NCBI GenBank assembly: GCA_964501945.1
Contig: CAZCTY010000002.1
Coordinates: forward strand, 3,973 to 67,972
DNA: 64,000 bases
Source of the DNA: 21-14-0-10-32-9 sp964501945
GTDB lineage: Archaea > Nanobdellota > Nanobdellia > Woesearchaeales > 21-14-0-10-32-9
Direction: 5' to 3'
Positions 51,950 through 60,964 of this stretch are shown here, piece after piece; position 1 is the stretch's first letter, and each line of letters begins with the position of its first letter. The notes under the pieces are model-generated. The model had not been told where the DNA came from. It made no database searches and worked only from the letters and a program-made list of their open reading frames with translations. The position numbers were made by a program, and so were the translations under genes.

Positions 51950-52618
51950 ATGAGTAAAAAAATACCTAAGCCCTTAGAGGAGATGATTAGTAGAGCAGAA
52001 GCATTAGATGTATATACATTCGCACTCAACCACAGACATGAAGACTTCATTATAAACCCAAAGCAAGAACTCATTAAAGAAAAAGGACTTGACGCTGCAA
52101 GAGCTTATGTTAAAACAGTAGAAGGCCGAGAAGATTACGGTAAACGAGGAGCTGATAAGCTTAAAGAGATTTTTTTTGAAGAGTTTAATGTTGATAAAAG
52201 CAATTATAATAAATCAGAACTAGAAACATTAACTAAAACACTTTATGGAATGAATAAGAAAAATATTTCTGAGGCAGTTGCAAGACACGGCTTAGAATTA
52301 GATGTTGAAACGTATAAAGAAGAATTTTTAGGCAATCATTTAAGCCAAATTAAACAATATGTTGTAAATCACCACATAAAAAATTATGATGCAGAACACA
52401 ACCCTGCAATACTTGACCACATATTACATGAAAATCATAAAACATATTTTAGAGAAGACGTATTACCCGAGCTTAAAACTGATCGCGCGAAAGATTATGT
52501 AGTCAACTCTTTTTTAAGATGGAAACTTGAAAAAAAGCAACAATCACCCCTAGGAGTTAAGGACATAAAAGATACGGGGTTTTCTGAGTATTTGAAAAAA
52601 GAATACTTGAAACAATAA
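51950..52618 (+). CDS. hypothetical protein, paralogue of the next gene
   Basis: About 222 residues, soluble, helical, charged, with no recognised domain. GGTGAT four bases before the ATG at 51950 fixes the start. Segments such as KQELIKEKGLDAARAYVKTVEGREDY correspond in position to REQLIKDKGAPGAAKF and NTEDGQKY of the next gene, and similar spacing continues to the C-terminus (EYLKKEYLKQ versus DKLNEKYRLN). The two appear to be diverged tandem duplicates. It starts 49 bp after the transglycosylase-like gene and may be cotranscribed with it. Function unknown. Confidence 0.65.
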   Translation: MSKKIPKPLEEMISRAEALDVYTFALNHRHEDFIINPKQELIKEKGLDAARAYVKTVEGREDYGKRGADKLKEIFFEEFNVDKSNYNKSELETLTKTLYGMNKKNISEAVARHGLELDVETYKEEFLGNHLSQIKQYVVNHHIKNYDAEHNPAILDHILHENHKTYFREDVLPELKTDRAKDYVVNSFLRWKLEKKQQSPLGVKDIKDTGFSEYLKKEYLKQ

Positions 52619-52687
52619 CCTTTTTTTCTTTGAAAAACAACCTAAAATGAATGTTTTTGTCACTTAAAAGTGAATAAAAGCGAAACA

Positions 52688-52696
52688 TTTATATAG
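52688..52696 (+). promoter_or_regulatory. TATA box of the 52769 gene
   Basis: ATTTATATAG-type box with a strong match to the archaeal consensus. A start ~26 bp downstream would leave a ~50-nt leader that contains the 52729-52755 hairpin. Confidence 0.55.
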
Positions 52697-52728
52697 TTTG
52701 AGTACTTAATAGTAGTATAAAGATAAGA

Positions 52729-52755
52729 TTTTTTTAGATAAACAATCTAAAAAAA
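52729..52755 (+). other. perfect 11-bp 5'-leader hairpin
   Basis: TTTTTTTAGAT and ATCTAAAAAAA are perfect inverted copies separated by the 5-nt loop AAACA. The hairpin ends two bases before GAGGT, the ribosome-binding motif of the 52769 gene, and would form in its mRNA leader, not at its 3' end. It could stabilise the message or tune translation. Confidence 0.6.
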
Positions 52756-52768
52756 CGAGGTAAAAAAA

Positions 52769-53413
52769 ATGTCAGATAAAAAAGATGAACCAACACCAGC
52801 CGAAAAGGCACAAAAGAAAATAGTCAAAGGATACAATGAAACAGTCCCAGGCGCAGTATTAGATTTTAAACACAAACAAGAAAAAGTACCCTACGATATC
52901 AGAGAACAGTTAATAAAAGATAAAGGCGCACCTGGAGCAGCAAAGTTCCTAAATACCGAAGATGGACAAAAATACATGATAGAACACCTAAAAGCAGGAA
53001 GCGAAAAAGTAGGATATGAAAGCCTGAAAAAAATAGGAAAAGTAGACGACTACTTAGCTGCACAATTCATGGGAAACTTCATGCTAAACCAACAAGCACT
53101 AGCACAAGAAGTAGGCAGAAACGGATCACAATTCGACGGCGGAAATTACATGAAAGTACTACAACCAAACATAGGAAACGTACAAGAAGGAGCTTTACTT
53201 AGAGTTGCAAACAGTTACGACCCAAAACTATCATCAGAATTACTTAAGAAAACAGGCACAGCAAAGTACATGAAAGATACAAAAGACGTAAGCCCAACAC
53301 AAGTAACACAAATAGTAGGTCTTGATGAAGGTGGAAAAAACCCACAAGGACCAAGCACACTAAGACAACTAGGACTTGAAGATAAATTAAACGAAAAATA
53401 CAGATTAAACTAA
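52769..53413 (+). CDS. hypothetical, probably highly expressed protein
   Basis: A 214-residue soluble protein with no recognised domain. It resembles the preceding gene product along much of its length, so both are likely tandem duplicates. Features pointing to high expression are a strong TATA box, a stable leader hairpin just before GAGGT, and a narrow codon set (ACA, CCA, GGA, GTA, CAA) like that of rpoL. The N-terminus is Lys/Asp/Pro-rich and probably disordered. No signal peptide, metal site or nucleotide motif is visible. Confidence 0.65.
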   Translation: MSDKKDEPTPAEKAQKKIVKGYNETVPGAVLDFKHKQEKVPYDIREQLIKDKGAPGAAKFLNTEDGQKYMIEHLKAGSEKVGYESLKKIGKVDDYLAAQFMGNFMLNQQALAQEVGRNGSQFDGGNYMKVLQPNIGNVQEGALLRVANSYDPKLSSELLKKTGTAKYMKDTKDVSPTQVTQIVGLDEGGKNPQGPSTLRQLGLEDKLNEKYRLN

Positions 53414-53417
53414 ACTG

Positions 53418-53466
53418 ACTAAAAAAAAACCTTTTTTATTTTTTTTATTTAATTTAATTTTTTAGT
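53418..53466 (+). terminator. T-rich terminator after the 52769 gene
   Basis: Directly after the TAA there is ACTAAAAAA (53418-53426), then long T runs, and TTTTTTAGT (53458-53466), an inverted match to the first block. Both the T tracts and the possible long hairpin fit strong termination. Confidence 0.5.
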
Positions 53467-53510
53467 ATAAAATATTTCTATTACAAAAAAAAAGATAAAG
53501 CAAAAAAAAG

Positions 53511-55712
53511 TTAAGATTTAGACACAGTGAATGTTTGAGGATACCTTTTAGATGCATTGTTTACCAAATCAAACACTTCCAAATCTTGATGAAGCAACAA
53601 TTCCTGATAATCATAAGACGGATAGACAACATCAAAATAATCTACAGATAACAAATCATCTTTAGATATGTTAAAAGTAAATTCATCCCTCAATTCCATG
53701 AACCCAAGAACTAAAGATTCATTAAAAACAATCTTTTCTAAGAAAACTTCCTCATCATCAACAAATAAGCCACTAATAAAACCATCAGGACCAACTTCAT
53801 AAGTCTGATTTTCAATTACCCAAGGCTCATCTAAATCTAAAGAACTAACAACTTGAACGTTATACCTACCCGGGACAAACCCCACAACATCAGACTCATG
53901 AGGCGCTTCAAAATCAACAACCCTAAAAAACTCAGAATCACCAGGCTCTTGAACCCTACTAAAAATAACAACAACAGATTCATCATCATAAGGCAAATGC
54001 GTAGACTCACTCAACGCAACAGACCACTCCCTTGAAAAATCAGGCTCATCAGGAAGAGGATAAAGACCTAATTGAGGAGAGAATCTTAAAGTTCCAACAC
54101 TAACCTCAACTTCTCTTTCAGGATAAACCTCAAAATCAACTTCAACAACGCCATCATCAACAATAAAGTCTTTAGTAACAGGAGATGCGAAGTAAGAATA
54201 ATCATTAATAGATAAAGTGCCCCCAATACAAGGAGGAACATAAGTTTCAACATATACTTCATCCTCATCTAATACCTCAAGATAAATAGATTCAGAACCA
54301 CAACTATACTGAACAGATAAATCATAAACAGGATCAGATGTGTACGCATCAAATAAATTAATCCTAACAGGAACAGTCCTCTGATCAACCGCTCCAAAAC
54401 CACTCTCAAAGACATCATCCTCATCAAAATCAAACTCAGGGAAATCATCAAGCAAAGAAACCCTAGGCTCATTATTAACCAGATTAACAGTTACAGGGAA
54501 TTGAAAAAAGAAACCATCCCCACCAAAAGAATCAGATTCTTCTAAAGTTATAAGAATAGGATAAACTAAGTCATAAGCATACTCATAACGCGTAACCCCA
54601 ACCTCACCAATTAAAGGCATATCAACAGAACTACCCGCGTCCCTAACAGGACCAACCATGTCCCCCGAACTTGGAAGAATATCTAAAAACATAGGCCACG
54701 AGCTAAAGAAATTAAACCTTACTTTAGTACTCTCAAGAACCTCAGGCTCAACTAATTCCAAAGGAAATTGAAACTGAGAATAAATACCATCCAAATAAGG
54801 ATTTTGCGTCATAGGAACATAAGAATCCCTCGAACCCCTAATTTGAAAATAAGGAACAGTCTCTTGAAGAGTTTGTTTTAACTCTTCCTCAACTGATGAT
54901 ATAGACCAAAACCTAAAGGAAGGCCCCATCTCAACATCAGGAGAGATAGGAGGAATATCAGCATCCTTGCCACCCATACTCAAAATAGATAAAATGAGAC
55001 GAGTAGATTTTTCTAAGAAAGGCTCCTCATCTAAGAACTGAGTTTGAAGAGCAATTTGAGACGCTAATTCATAAACATCCCTAAAACGAACATCAACAGT
55101 ATTACTAAAACGACTAATAGATGAATCAAGGCCAGACGGAAATACAATAGATAAAGGATAATTTAAACCAATGAAAACATCATCATCCCTAAAACGAACA
55201 TCCGCAGACGGCTCTGCAGGAATAACCTCAAAGTCCTCATAATCCTCAAAATTATTAACACACTCCAAAATATTTTGCTCAACGTAATTACCAACCTGAT
55301 ACGCAATAGAACCACGACCACCAGATAGAGGAGGCACATTAAAAACATAAGAACTACCCTCATCCCTAGGAGAACCATCAAAATACAACCAAAAAGGCAA
55401 AACCCTATCACTACCCTCAAATATTTCTAAACCGGTATTCAAATAAGCAGGCTCATAACCATACATAACATTACTCGCATCAGAAAAACCACCAGACCTA
55501 CCAAGATCTTCAAGTACTTCACGACCAAGATCAGCAATACAATGATTAACACTATTCACCAAAGGCTGCAATTGAGCATCAACATCCTCAGAGAATTCAT
55601 CTTCAACATCTAAATCAGGATCAACTTGAAAGATAAAAAAGAAAGCAATAAATGCTAAAATAAATACAATCAAACCCAAAATGACAAATATAGTAACCTG
55701 ACCTTTTTTCAT
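53511..55712 (-). CDS. large exported acidic protein with class III (pilin-like) leader
   Basis: 733 residues. The N-terminus MKKGQVTIFVILGLIVFILA is a basic-Gly-Gln junction followed directly by a hydrophobic helix, the pattern cut by PibD/FlaK peptidases in archaeal pilin-like proteins. The rest is a large extracellular part, very rich in Asp, Glu, Phe, Tyr and Val, with beta-rich stretches and few Cys (NHCIADLG, NILECVNN, YSCGSE, VPPCIGG). No named domain is recognised. It starts two bases after the giant gene ends, so they are cotranscribed. An anchored surface or pilus-tip role is an inference. Confidence 0.7.
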   Translation of the reverse strand: MKKGQVTIFVILGLIVFILAFIAFFFIFQVDPDLDVEDEFSEDVDAQLQPLVNSVNHCIADLGREVLEDLGRSGGFSDASNVMYGYEPAYLNTGLEIFEGSDRVLPFWLYFDGSPRDEGSSYVFNVPPLSGGRGSIAYQVGNYVEQNILECVNNFEDYEDFEVIPAEPSADVRFRDDDVFIGLNYPLSIVFPSGLDSSISRFSNTVDVRFRDVYELASQIALQTQFLDEEPFLEKSTRLILSILSMGGKDADIPPISPDVEMGPSFRFWSISSVEEELKQTLQETVPYFQIRGSRDSYVPMTQNPYLDGIYSQFQFPLELVEPEVLESTKVRFNFFSSWPMFLDILPSSGDMVGPVRDAGSSVDMPLIGEVGVTRYEYAYDLVYPILITLEESDSFGGDGFFFQFPVTVNLVNNEPRVSLLDDFPEFDFDEDDVFESGFGAVDQRTVPVRINLFDAYTSDPVYDLSVQYSCGSESIYLEVLDEDEVYVETYVPPCIGGTLSINDYSYFASPVTKDFIVDDGVVEVDFEVYPEREVEVSVGTLRFSPQLGLYPLPDEPDFSREWSVALSESTHLPYDDESVVVIFSRVQEPGDSEFFRVVDFEAPHESDVVGFVPGRYNVQVVSSLDLDEPWVIENQTYEVGPDGFISGLFVDDEEVFLEKIVFNESLVLGFMELRDEFTFNISKDDLLSVDYFDVVYPSYDYQELLLHQDLEVFDLVNNASKRYPQTFTVSKS

Positions 55713-55714
55713 TA

Positions 55715-58700
55715 CTACTCAACCCCCACCCTTTGACAAAGCCTATTATCTCTAACACTTACAGCGTGAAAATAATCAGACAACCTATTAGTTTCAAATT
55801 CAATACAAAACTTCTCATAAACCCTCTCAGAACTGAAATCAGAAGGATTACTAAAACCACCAAAACTAACCCTAGTGTTAGCCCCAGAAATTAAAATATC
55901 ATCTCCTGCGACATTATTAGTGTAATCGTGCTCCCTACCAGAAGAATCATACGCAACGAGCCTAAACCTCAAGCCCTCAAGCTGAGCCTCCACCCCACCT
56001 TGAATCCAATAATCATAAAAACCTAATTCATCAGGAGAAGAAGTCCTCCTCGCAGCAATGAAAGCACCAGGCCTAGTACCACCACCAGCCCTAGTAGTAA
56101 TAGAACCAGACGCACCCGCAGGAGGCGCAACAGGCTCATTGAAAGAATCATCACAAAAAGCCCTCTCAGGCTCAGTCACATAATCTAAAGACATAGCCAA
56201 CTGACCCATAGCAGTATCATCCCTCCACTCACGATTATCAATACCAACAATGTCCGCTGCAATAGATAATCCAAGCGCGCCCTCACGCATACGACCAAAA
56301 GAAGACATAGACTCATAACGCTCAGCTTGCTCAGCCATGTATTCATTAAACGCAATTTTTATACCATCCATAGCCTCACCAAACCAAGACCTACTACCCT
56401 CAGTTATCTCATCATTCATAGCACGCCTAAGCTGCCTACGATTAAGATCGTCAATATCATCAATATTATTATCATCTAAAAGCTCTCGAATAAATTCCTC
56501 ACTATACCCCGTTTCTCTTGAAATAATGTTCCAATCCAAATCATTTAAAGAATCCCTACGCCCCGCATAATTATCTAAGACATCAAATACAGGCTGAAGC
56601 TCATCACGCCTATTTTGCTCATTAGTCAAACGCCTCGCCTTCTCCCACCTAATCTCAGCAGCCCTAACCGCATAATCATACGCGACCTCGTTTTCAGCAT
56701 AATAAGCAGCATAATACTCATTTATGTACTCCTTCATAATATCCTCGGCATTGTTATCTGCCAATAAACCTAAAAAGCCCATTTCATCAGGCATCGAACC
56801 AAGATTAGCCTCAGCTTCATCTAAAAAATTATTTAACTCATCAAGCTCATTTTCTAATCTTTCACGAGTACCACTATCTAAAGCCTCCCAATCAGTTTCC
56901 TCTAACTCATATTGTATTGCAGATAACACACCAATATAAACAGGATCATAACTATCTAAAGCATCTAAATCATCAAAAGCATTTTGCAAAGCTTCCTTTC
57001 GAACACCATCTACACCTTCCCAATCAGTATTCTCCAATTCATCACGAATAGCACCCATCCTCATAGACGTATCTATATAAAATTGATCTAAAATTTCTCT
57101 TCGCTCACCCGCTAAATCAGTTAAACTATCATAACGAGAATCTAAGACATAACCCATTTGATTACCTTCAGGACCATAAACTAATAACTGCCTACCAATA
57201 TCCACAGTATCCTCAGAAGTCATAATTGTCCTACCAATGAGCTGATCATCACCATCATATATGTAACAAGTATTACCCGTACACATAGCCCTATCCCCAC
57301 CATCACCAAGAGGCATCTCCGTAGGTTCATATTCATCAAGGAATGTTTCTCTACCATAACCAAAACCTTCACGCTGAGCATCCATCTCCCAATTCCTCTG
57401 AATCATACCAATCGCACCAGTTAAAGCAGGAGAACACCTATCTTTAACATCATCACTCATACCAAAACCCATCATTAATTGATCAACTGTACTTCTAATA
57501 CGCTGATATTGAACAGGCAAACTCATAGCAGTTTGAGCAACAACACAAGCCCCATGAGCACTCGCAGAACCAGTAGATAATAACCTACAAGCATAAGGGA
57601 TCGCCCCACCAAGAAGAGCTGCAGGATCACGAATCATATTTTGAACGTCTTGCGCCGCATTAGTAAACATGTTAGTGAAAGGTAAAGCATACAAAACATT
57701 ACCCGCCGTTCTAATACAATGATCATAACCACGATTACGCTCACAATGCTCAACAGATAAACCCATAGTACTAACACCTTCATTTAAACAAAGAGCATAA
57801 TTACACTCAATACCCTGAGCAACCCTCCTATGATAAACAAAAGCAGGAAGACACATAGTCGCAACAGCCACATATTCACTCTTATATGGATTAAATAACT
57901 CCCTACTAGACATACTAAGATTACTCGCTATATCATCAACCCTCAAAGTCTCTCTTAAATCACCAAGACCAATAGTGTCACTGTAAAAAGAATCAACCCA
58001 AGAAGATTCACACGCAATCGCCTCACACACAGGAACACCCAACTCAGCTAAAGTACCATAAGTCTCATCTAACCCCGCAGTAACCGGCTGAAGAGTTTGA
58101 CCTAAAGGCGCACCAACAACAGATGCCTCCGCGGCGGCCTGAGTCGCACCAAGCGCACCCCTAGCAGTATCTGCTGAATGAGTAGCCCTACAAAGACCTT
58201 GAATCATATTAAGCGATTGCTCTAAACCATCAAGACGCCTATCAGTACGCTCAACACGCTCATTAACAGCATCAATTGTTTCATAAATTTTCTCATCAAG
58301 AGTGTAACCTTCTTCTAAATCAAATTTAACAGTGAAGTTTTTTTGCTCAGGAATCGCATAAAAATAACCAAGATCAACAGACCTCAAATCTAAGCCACAA
58401 TTAAATTCCAAAGTATCATAATCAGCATAACGATGATCATCACGAATAGTAAGACCAGCCCCCCTAAGTGTTAAACGAAGATACGCCACGTTAGATTCCT
58501 TATTAACATCTAATAACCTCAAATTAGAAACATCCCCCCTACGACCAGTTTCATTCTCAACAACAGGCAAACACCTAAAATTAGAAATATCAACAGATAC
58601 CAAATCAGCATCCCCAATTAATTCAACTTCAAGGAAAATATCCCTACTATAAGCCAAGTTCCTAATCGTAAGAGAGTCAGCTTGCTGATTAACATTACCA

Positions 58701-59767
58701 ACAGACCAAAAATCAGGAACCTCATCAGATTGAACTTCAACAATGTCAACAGAAACAGAGGAGTGAACCTCATTACCAGCAAGATCTGAGAAAATAACAG
58801 GAATTTCATAAACTCCCTTCTCAGAGACAAAAGAGGTAACATCAATAGAACAAACAAAAACACCATCCCTATCAACACATTCACGAGAAAGATTAGCAGA
58901 GTTCACAGGATCACCAATGACCTTCATTTCAACAACAGGACTAACATCCTCAGATACATTAGCCCTAATAGTAAAAGAATCAGAAACCCTCGTAATACCT
59001 AAATCAGAAGACTCATCAACACCAATAAACTCAACTACAGGAGGAGAAGAATCACAAATAAATTCACCAACCTCAGACGGAGAAACACGCATACCCGCAT
59101 CATCCCAACTACGCTGATTATCAATACGCGCAGTAATACTGCTACCATCAGCACAAGAAAAAGAAGCTGAAGTAAAACCCCTACAAGTAAAATCCTCACA
59201 ATCACTAAGTAAAGCAGTACTCTGACCGATACGCGCCCTCACATTACCTCTACTAAAACCAACATCAGAGTTTTCTAATACAACAGATAAGTTGTTAATA
59301 CCAGAAGATACATAACAAGTACCATCATGACACTGATTAGACGTAAAAGACGAGACACGAGGAGTAGAAGTTGCAAGTTGCAAAGAAACATTTTCTTGCA
59401 CGATGACACCTTGCCTGCTAAAATAGAATTCAAATACACCATCCCCATCGTTTTTTAATAAACGCAAGTTATTAATCCTACAATTAAATACACCATTTTC
59501 CTCGACGCAGTTAGGCGCAATACTATTGTAATTAGCAATATTTGAATCATAACCAAAAGCCTCATTTACACCAGAAGCATCAACGACTAAGTTAGAAGCA
59601 TTAGCTGAAAATTCTAAGTGAACAATAATAAGATTACCCCTAGAATAATGAGTAACCTCACTACCCGCAGCAGTGAATGAAAGATCACTAATTTCTAAGG
59701 AGAGCGCAGGCGATGAGAGTAATAATAAGAAAGACAAAAAAAACAATGAATATACTATAAATTTCAA
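55715..59767 (-). CDS. giant secreted multidomain protein
   Basis: 1350 residues with a signal peptide (1-23, ending SSPALS). Residues ~24-480 look like several Ig-like/beta-sandwich modules with paired Cys (FICDSSPPVVEFIGVDESS begins a CARDB/Ig-type unit). Residues ~490-800 are helical and Cys-containing, starting with a short coiled coil (DAVNERVERTDRRLDGLEQS). Residues ~880-1180 are acidic helices with repeats around E-x-TDWE. The C-terminus (~1210-1350) follows a Pro/Gly linker and looks beta-rich again. No catalytic motif is recognised. The TTG start has AGGTGTGA upstream. It is cotranscribed with the pilin-like-leader gene. Confidence 0.75.
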   Translation of the reverse strand: MKFIVYSLFFLSFLLLLSSPALSLEISDLSFTAAGSEVTHYSRGNLIIVHLEFSANASNLVVDASGVNEAFGYDSNIANYNSIAPNCVEENGVFNCRINNLRLLKNDGDGVFEFYFSRQGVIVQENVSLQLATSTPRVSSFTSNQCHDGTCYVSSGINNLSVVLENSDVGFSRGNVRARIGQSTALLSDCEDFTCRGFTSASFSCADGSSITARIDNQRSWDDAGMRVSPSEVGEFICDSSPPVVEFIGVDESSDLGITRVSDSFTIRANVSEDVSPVVEMKVIGDPVNSANLSRECVDRDGVFVCSIDVTSFVSEKGVYEIPVIFSDLAGNEVHSSVSVDIVEVQSDEVPDFWSVGNVNQQADSLTIRNLAYSRDIFLEVELIGDADLVSVDISNFRCLPVVENETGRRGDVSNLRLLDVNKESNVAYLRLTLRGAGLTIRDDHRYADYDTLEFNCGLDLRSVDLGYFYAIPEQKNFTVKFDLEEGYTLDEKIYETIDAVNERVERTDRRLDGLEQSLNMIQGLCRATHSADTARGALGATQAAAEASVVGAPLGQTLQPVTAGLDETYGTLAELGVPVCEAIACESSWVDSFYSDTIGLGDLRETLRVDDIASNLSMSSRELFNPYKSEYVAVATMCLPAFVYHRRVAQGIECNYALCLNEGVSTMGLSVEHCERNRGYDHCIRTAGNVLYALPFTNMFTNAAQDVQNMIRDPAALLGGAIPYACRLLSTGSASAHGACVVAQTAMSLPVQYQRIRSTVDQLMMGFGMSDDVKDRCSPALTGAIGMIQRNWEMDAQREGFGYGRETFLDEYEPTEMPLGDGGDRAMCTGNTCYIYDGDDQLIGRTIMTSEDTVDIGRQLLVYGPEGNQMGYVLDSRYDSLTDLAGERREILDQFYIDTSMRMGAIRDELENTDWEGVDGVRKEALQNAFDDLDALDSYDPVYIGVLSAIQYELEETDWEALDSGTRERLENELDELNNFLDEAEANLGSMPDEMGFLGLLADNNAEDIMKEYINEYYAAYYAENEVAYDYAVRAAEIRWEKARRLTNEQNRRDELQPVFDVLDNYAGRRDSLNDLDWNIISRETGYSEEFIRELLDDNNIDDIDDLNRRQLRRAMNDEITEGSRSWFGEAMDGIKIAFNEYMAEQAERYESMSSFGRMREGALGLSIAADIVGIDNREWRDDTAMGQLAMSLDYVTEPERAFCDDSFNEPVAPPAGASGSITTRAGGGTRPGAFIAARRTSSPDELGFYDYWIQGGVEAQLEGLRFRLVAYDSSGREHDYTNNVAGDDILISGANTRVSFGGFSNPSDFSSERVYEKFCIEFETNRLSDYFHAVSVRDNRLCQRVGVE
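56468..57052 (-). repeat. degenerate internal protein repeats in the giant protein
   Basis: Three related helical units occur: DELENTDWEGVDGVRKEAL near residues 909-927, YELEETDWEALDSGTRERL near 953-971, and a weaker SLNDLDWNIISRETGYSEE near 1073-1091. The first two are 44 residues apart. They suggest a helical repeat built by duplication. Confidence 0.5.
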
Positions 59768-59860
59768 CGCTCACACCTTTTTTATAACTAGTTGTGTTTT
59801 TATTTAAATATTTTTCTAATAAATATAGACTAAAAACTGATAAATGAAAAAACAAAAAAA

Positions 59861-60889
59861 TTACTTATTAATCGATAAAACTTCTCTATTGAAAAACTTA
59901 ATTACTAATACACAAAGAGCAACAGCAATAGGCCCAATTATCAAACCAATAACACCAAATAGTTTTATACCACCAAAAATAGATAATAAAACAAGAATAG
60001 GATGCATACCCGACCTCTTACCAATAATCCTTGGACGCAAGATATTCTCAATTGAAAACATTACAATAGAACCAAACAATAATAACCCAATACCACCCCA
60101 AAGAGAACCATACATTATCTCAAGGATACCTGCAGGAGCCCAAACAGCAGGCGTTCCAAGAATAGGAATAAACGCCAAAATAGCCATTATAAAACCCCAA
60201 AAAACAGGATTACTCAAACCAAAAGCAAAGAAAGCAAGACCCCCAAGAATACCTTGAAGAATAGCAATTAAAAGCTGACCATACATGACACCATAGAGAA
60301 TTTTTTTAGATTCAACACTGATTTGATCTTTATGACTTTTAGATAAAGGAACAAGATCCATAATACTCATCAAAATATGATCCCCATCTTTGAAAATATA
60401 ATACAATAAAAACAACATAACAAACAAACCAATAAGCACATCAGCCAGAGAACCAATCACTTCAATAATGGATGCAGATAAAGCCTCATTTAAATTATCC
60501 ATTAAAACAAGCGCAATTTCCCTTGTAGAAACCTCAAAGCCAAGAGTATTTTCAACAAATAAATCAACATCAGCAAAGTCATACCCCGCAAGAGACCTAT
60601 ACGTAGAAGTCGCCTCTTTTACAAGACTATTAACAAAGAAAAAAGAACCCGCAATAATTAAAATAAAAATAAGAAAAACAAGCATTAACGATGAACGCTT
60701 AGCACTAATACCCCTGCGTTGCAAGTACTTGTTTAAAGGAAAAAAGAAAATACCAAAAACACCACCCATAATTAAAGCATAAAGAAAAGGCCTAAAAATA
60801 ATAATTAATGAAACAATAGATAAAATATAGAGCAATAAGAATATGTAAAAAACATTTTTATTACCCTCACCTTTTCTTTTATTACTCAA
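59861..60889 (-). CDS. AI-2E family (PerM-like) membrane transporter
   Basis: 342 residues with about seven to eight membrane segments and a soluble loop after the second pair. FFAFGLSNPVFWGFIMAILA, FIPILGTPAVWAPAGI and the end block GIIGKRSGMHPILVLLSIFG-type sequence identify the AI-2E/UPF0118 family, which includes Na+/H+ antiporters and exporters of small molecules. The start is a TTG with GGTGAT five bases upstream. The transported substrate is not known. It is a single gene between the giant protein and the CorC-like protein. Confidence 0.85.
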   Translation of the reverse strand: MSNKRKGEGNKNVFYIFLLLYILSIVSLIIIFRPFLYALIMGGVFGIFFFPLNKYLQRRGISAKRSSLMLVFLIFILIIAGSFFFVNSLVKEATSTYRSLAGYDFADVDLFVENTLGFEVSTREIALVLMDNLNEALSASIIEVIGSLADVLIGLFVMLFLLYYIFKDGDHILMSIMDLVPLSKSHKDQISVESKKILYGVMYGQLLIAILQGILGGLAFFAFGLSNPVFWGFIMAILAFIPILGTPAVWAPAGILEIMYGSLWGGIGLLLFGSIVMFSIENILRPRIIGKRSGMHPILVLLSIFGGIKLFGVIGLIIGPIAVALCVLVIKFFNREVLSINK

Positions 60890-60964
60890 AAAATATCACC
60901 TGCAGATAAAAAATAAAACAAAGTAGTATATAAATTTGTTGTAAATTTTATGAAAAAAAAGCTG

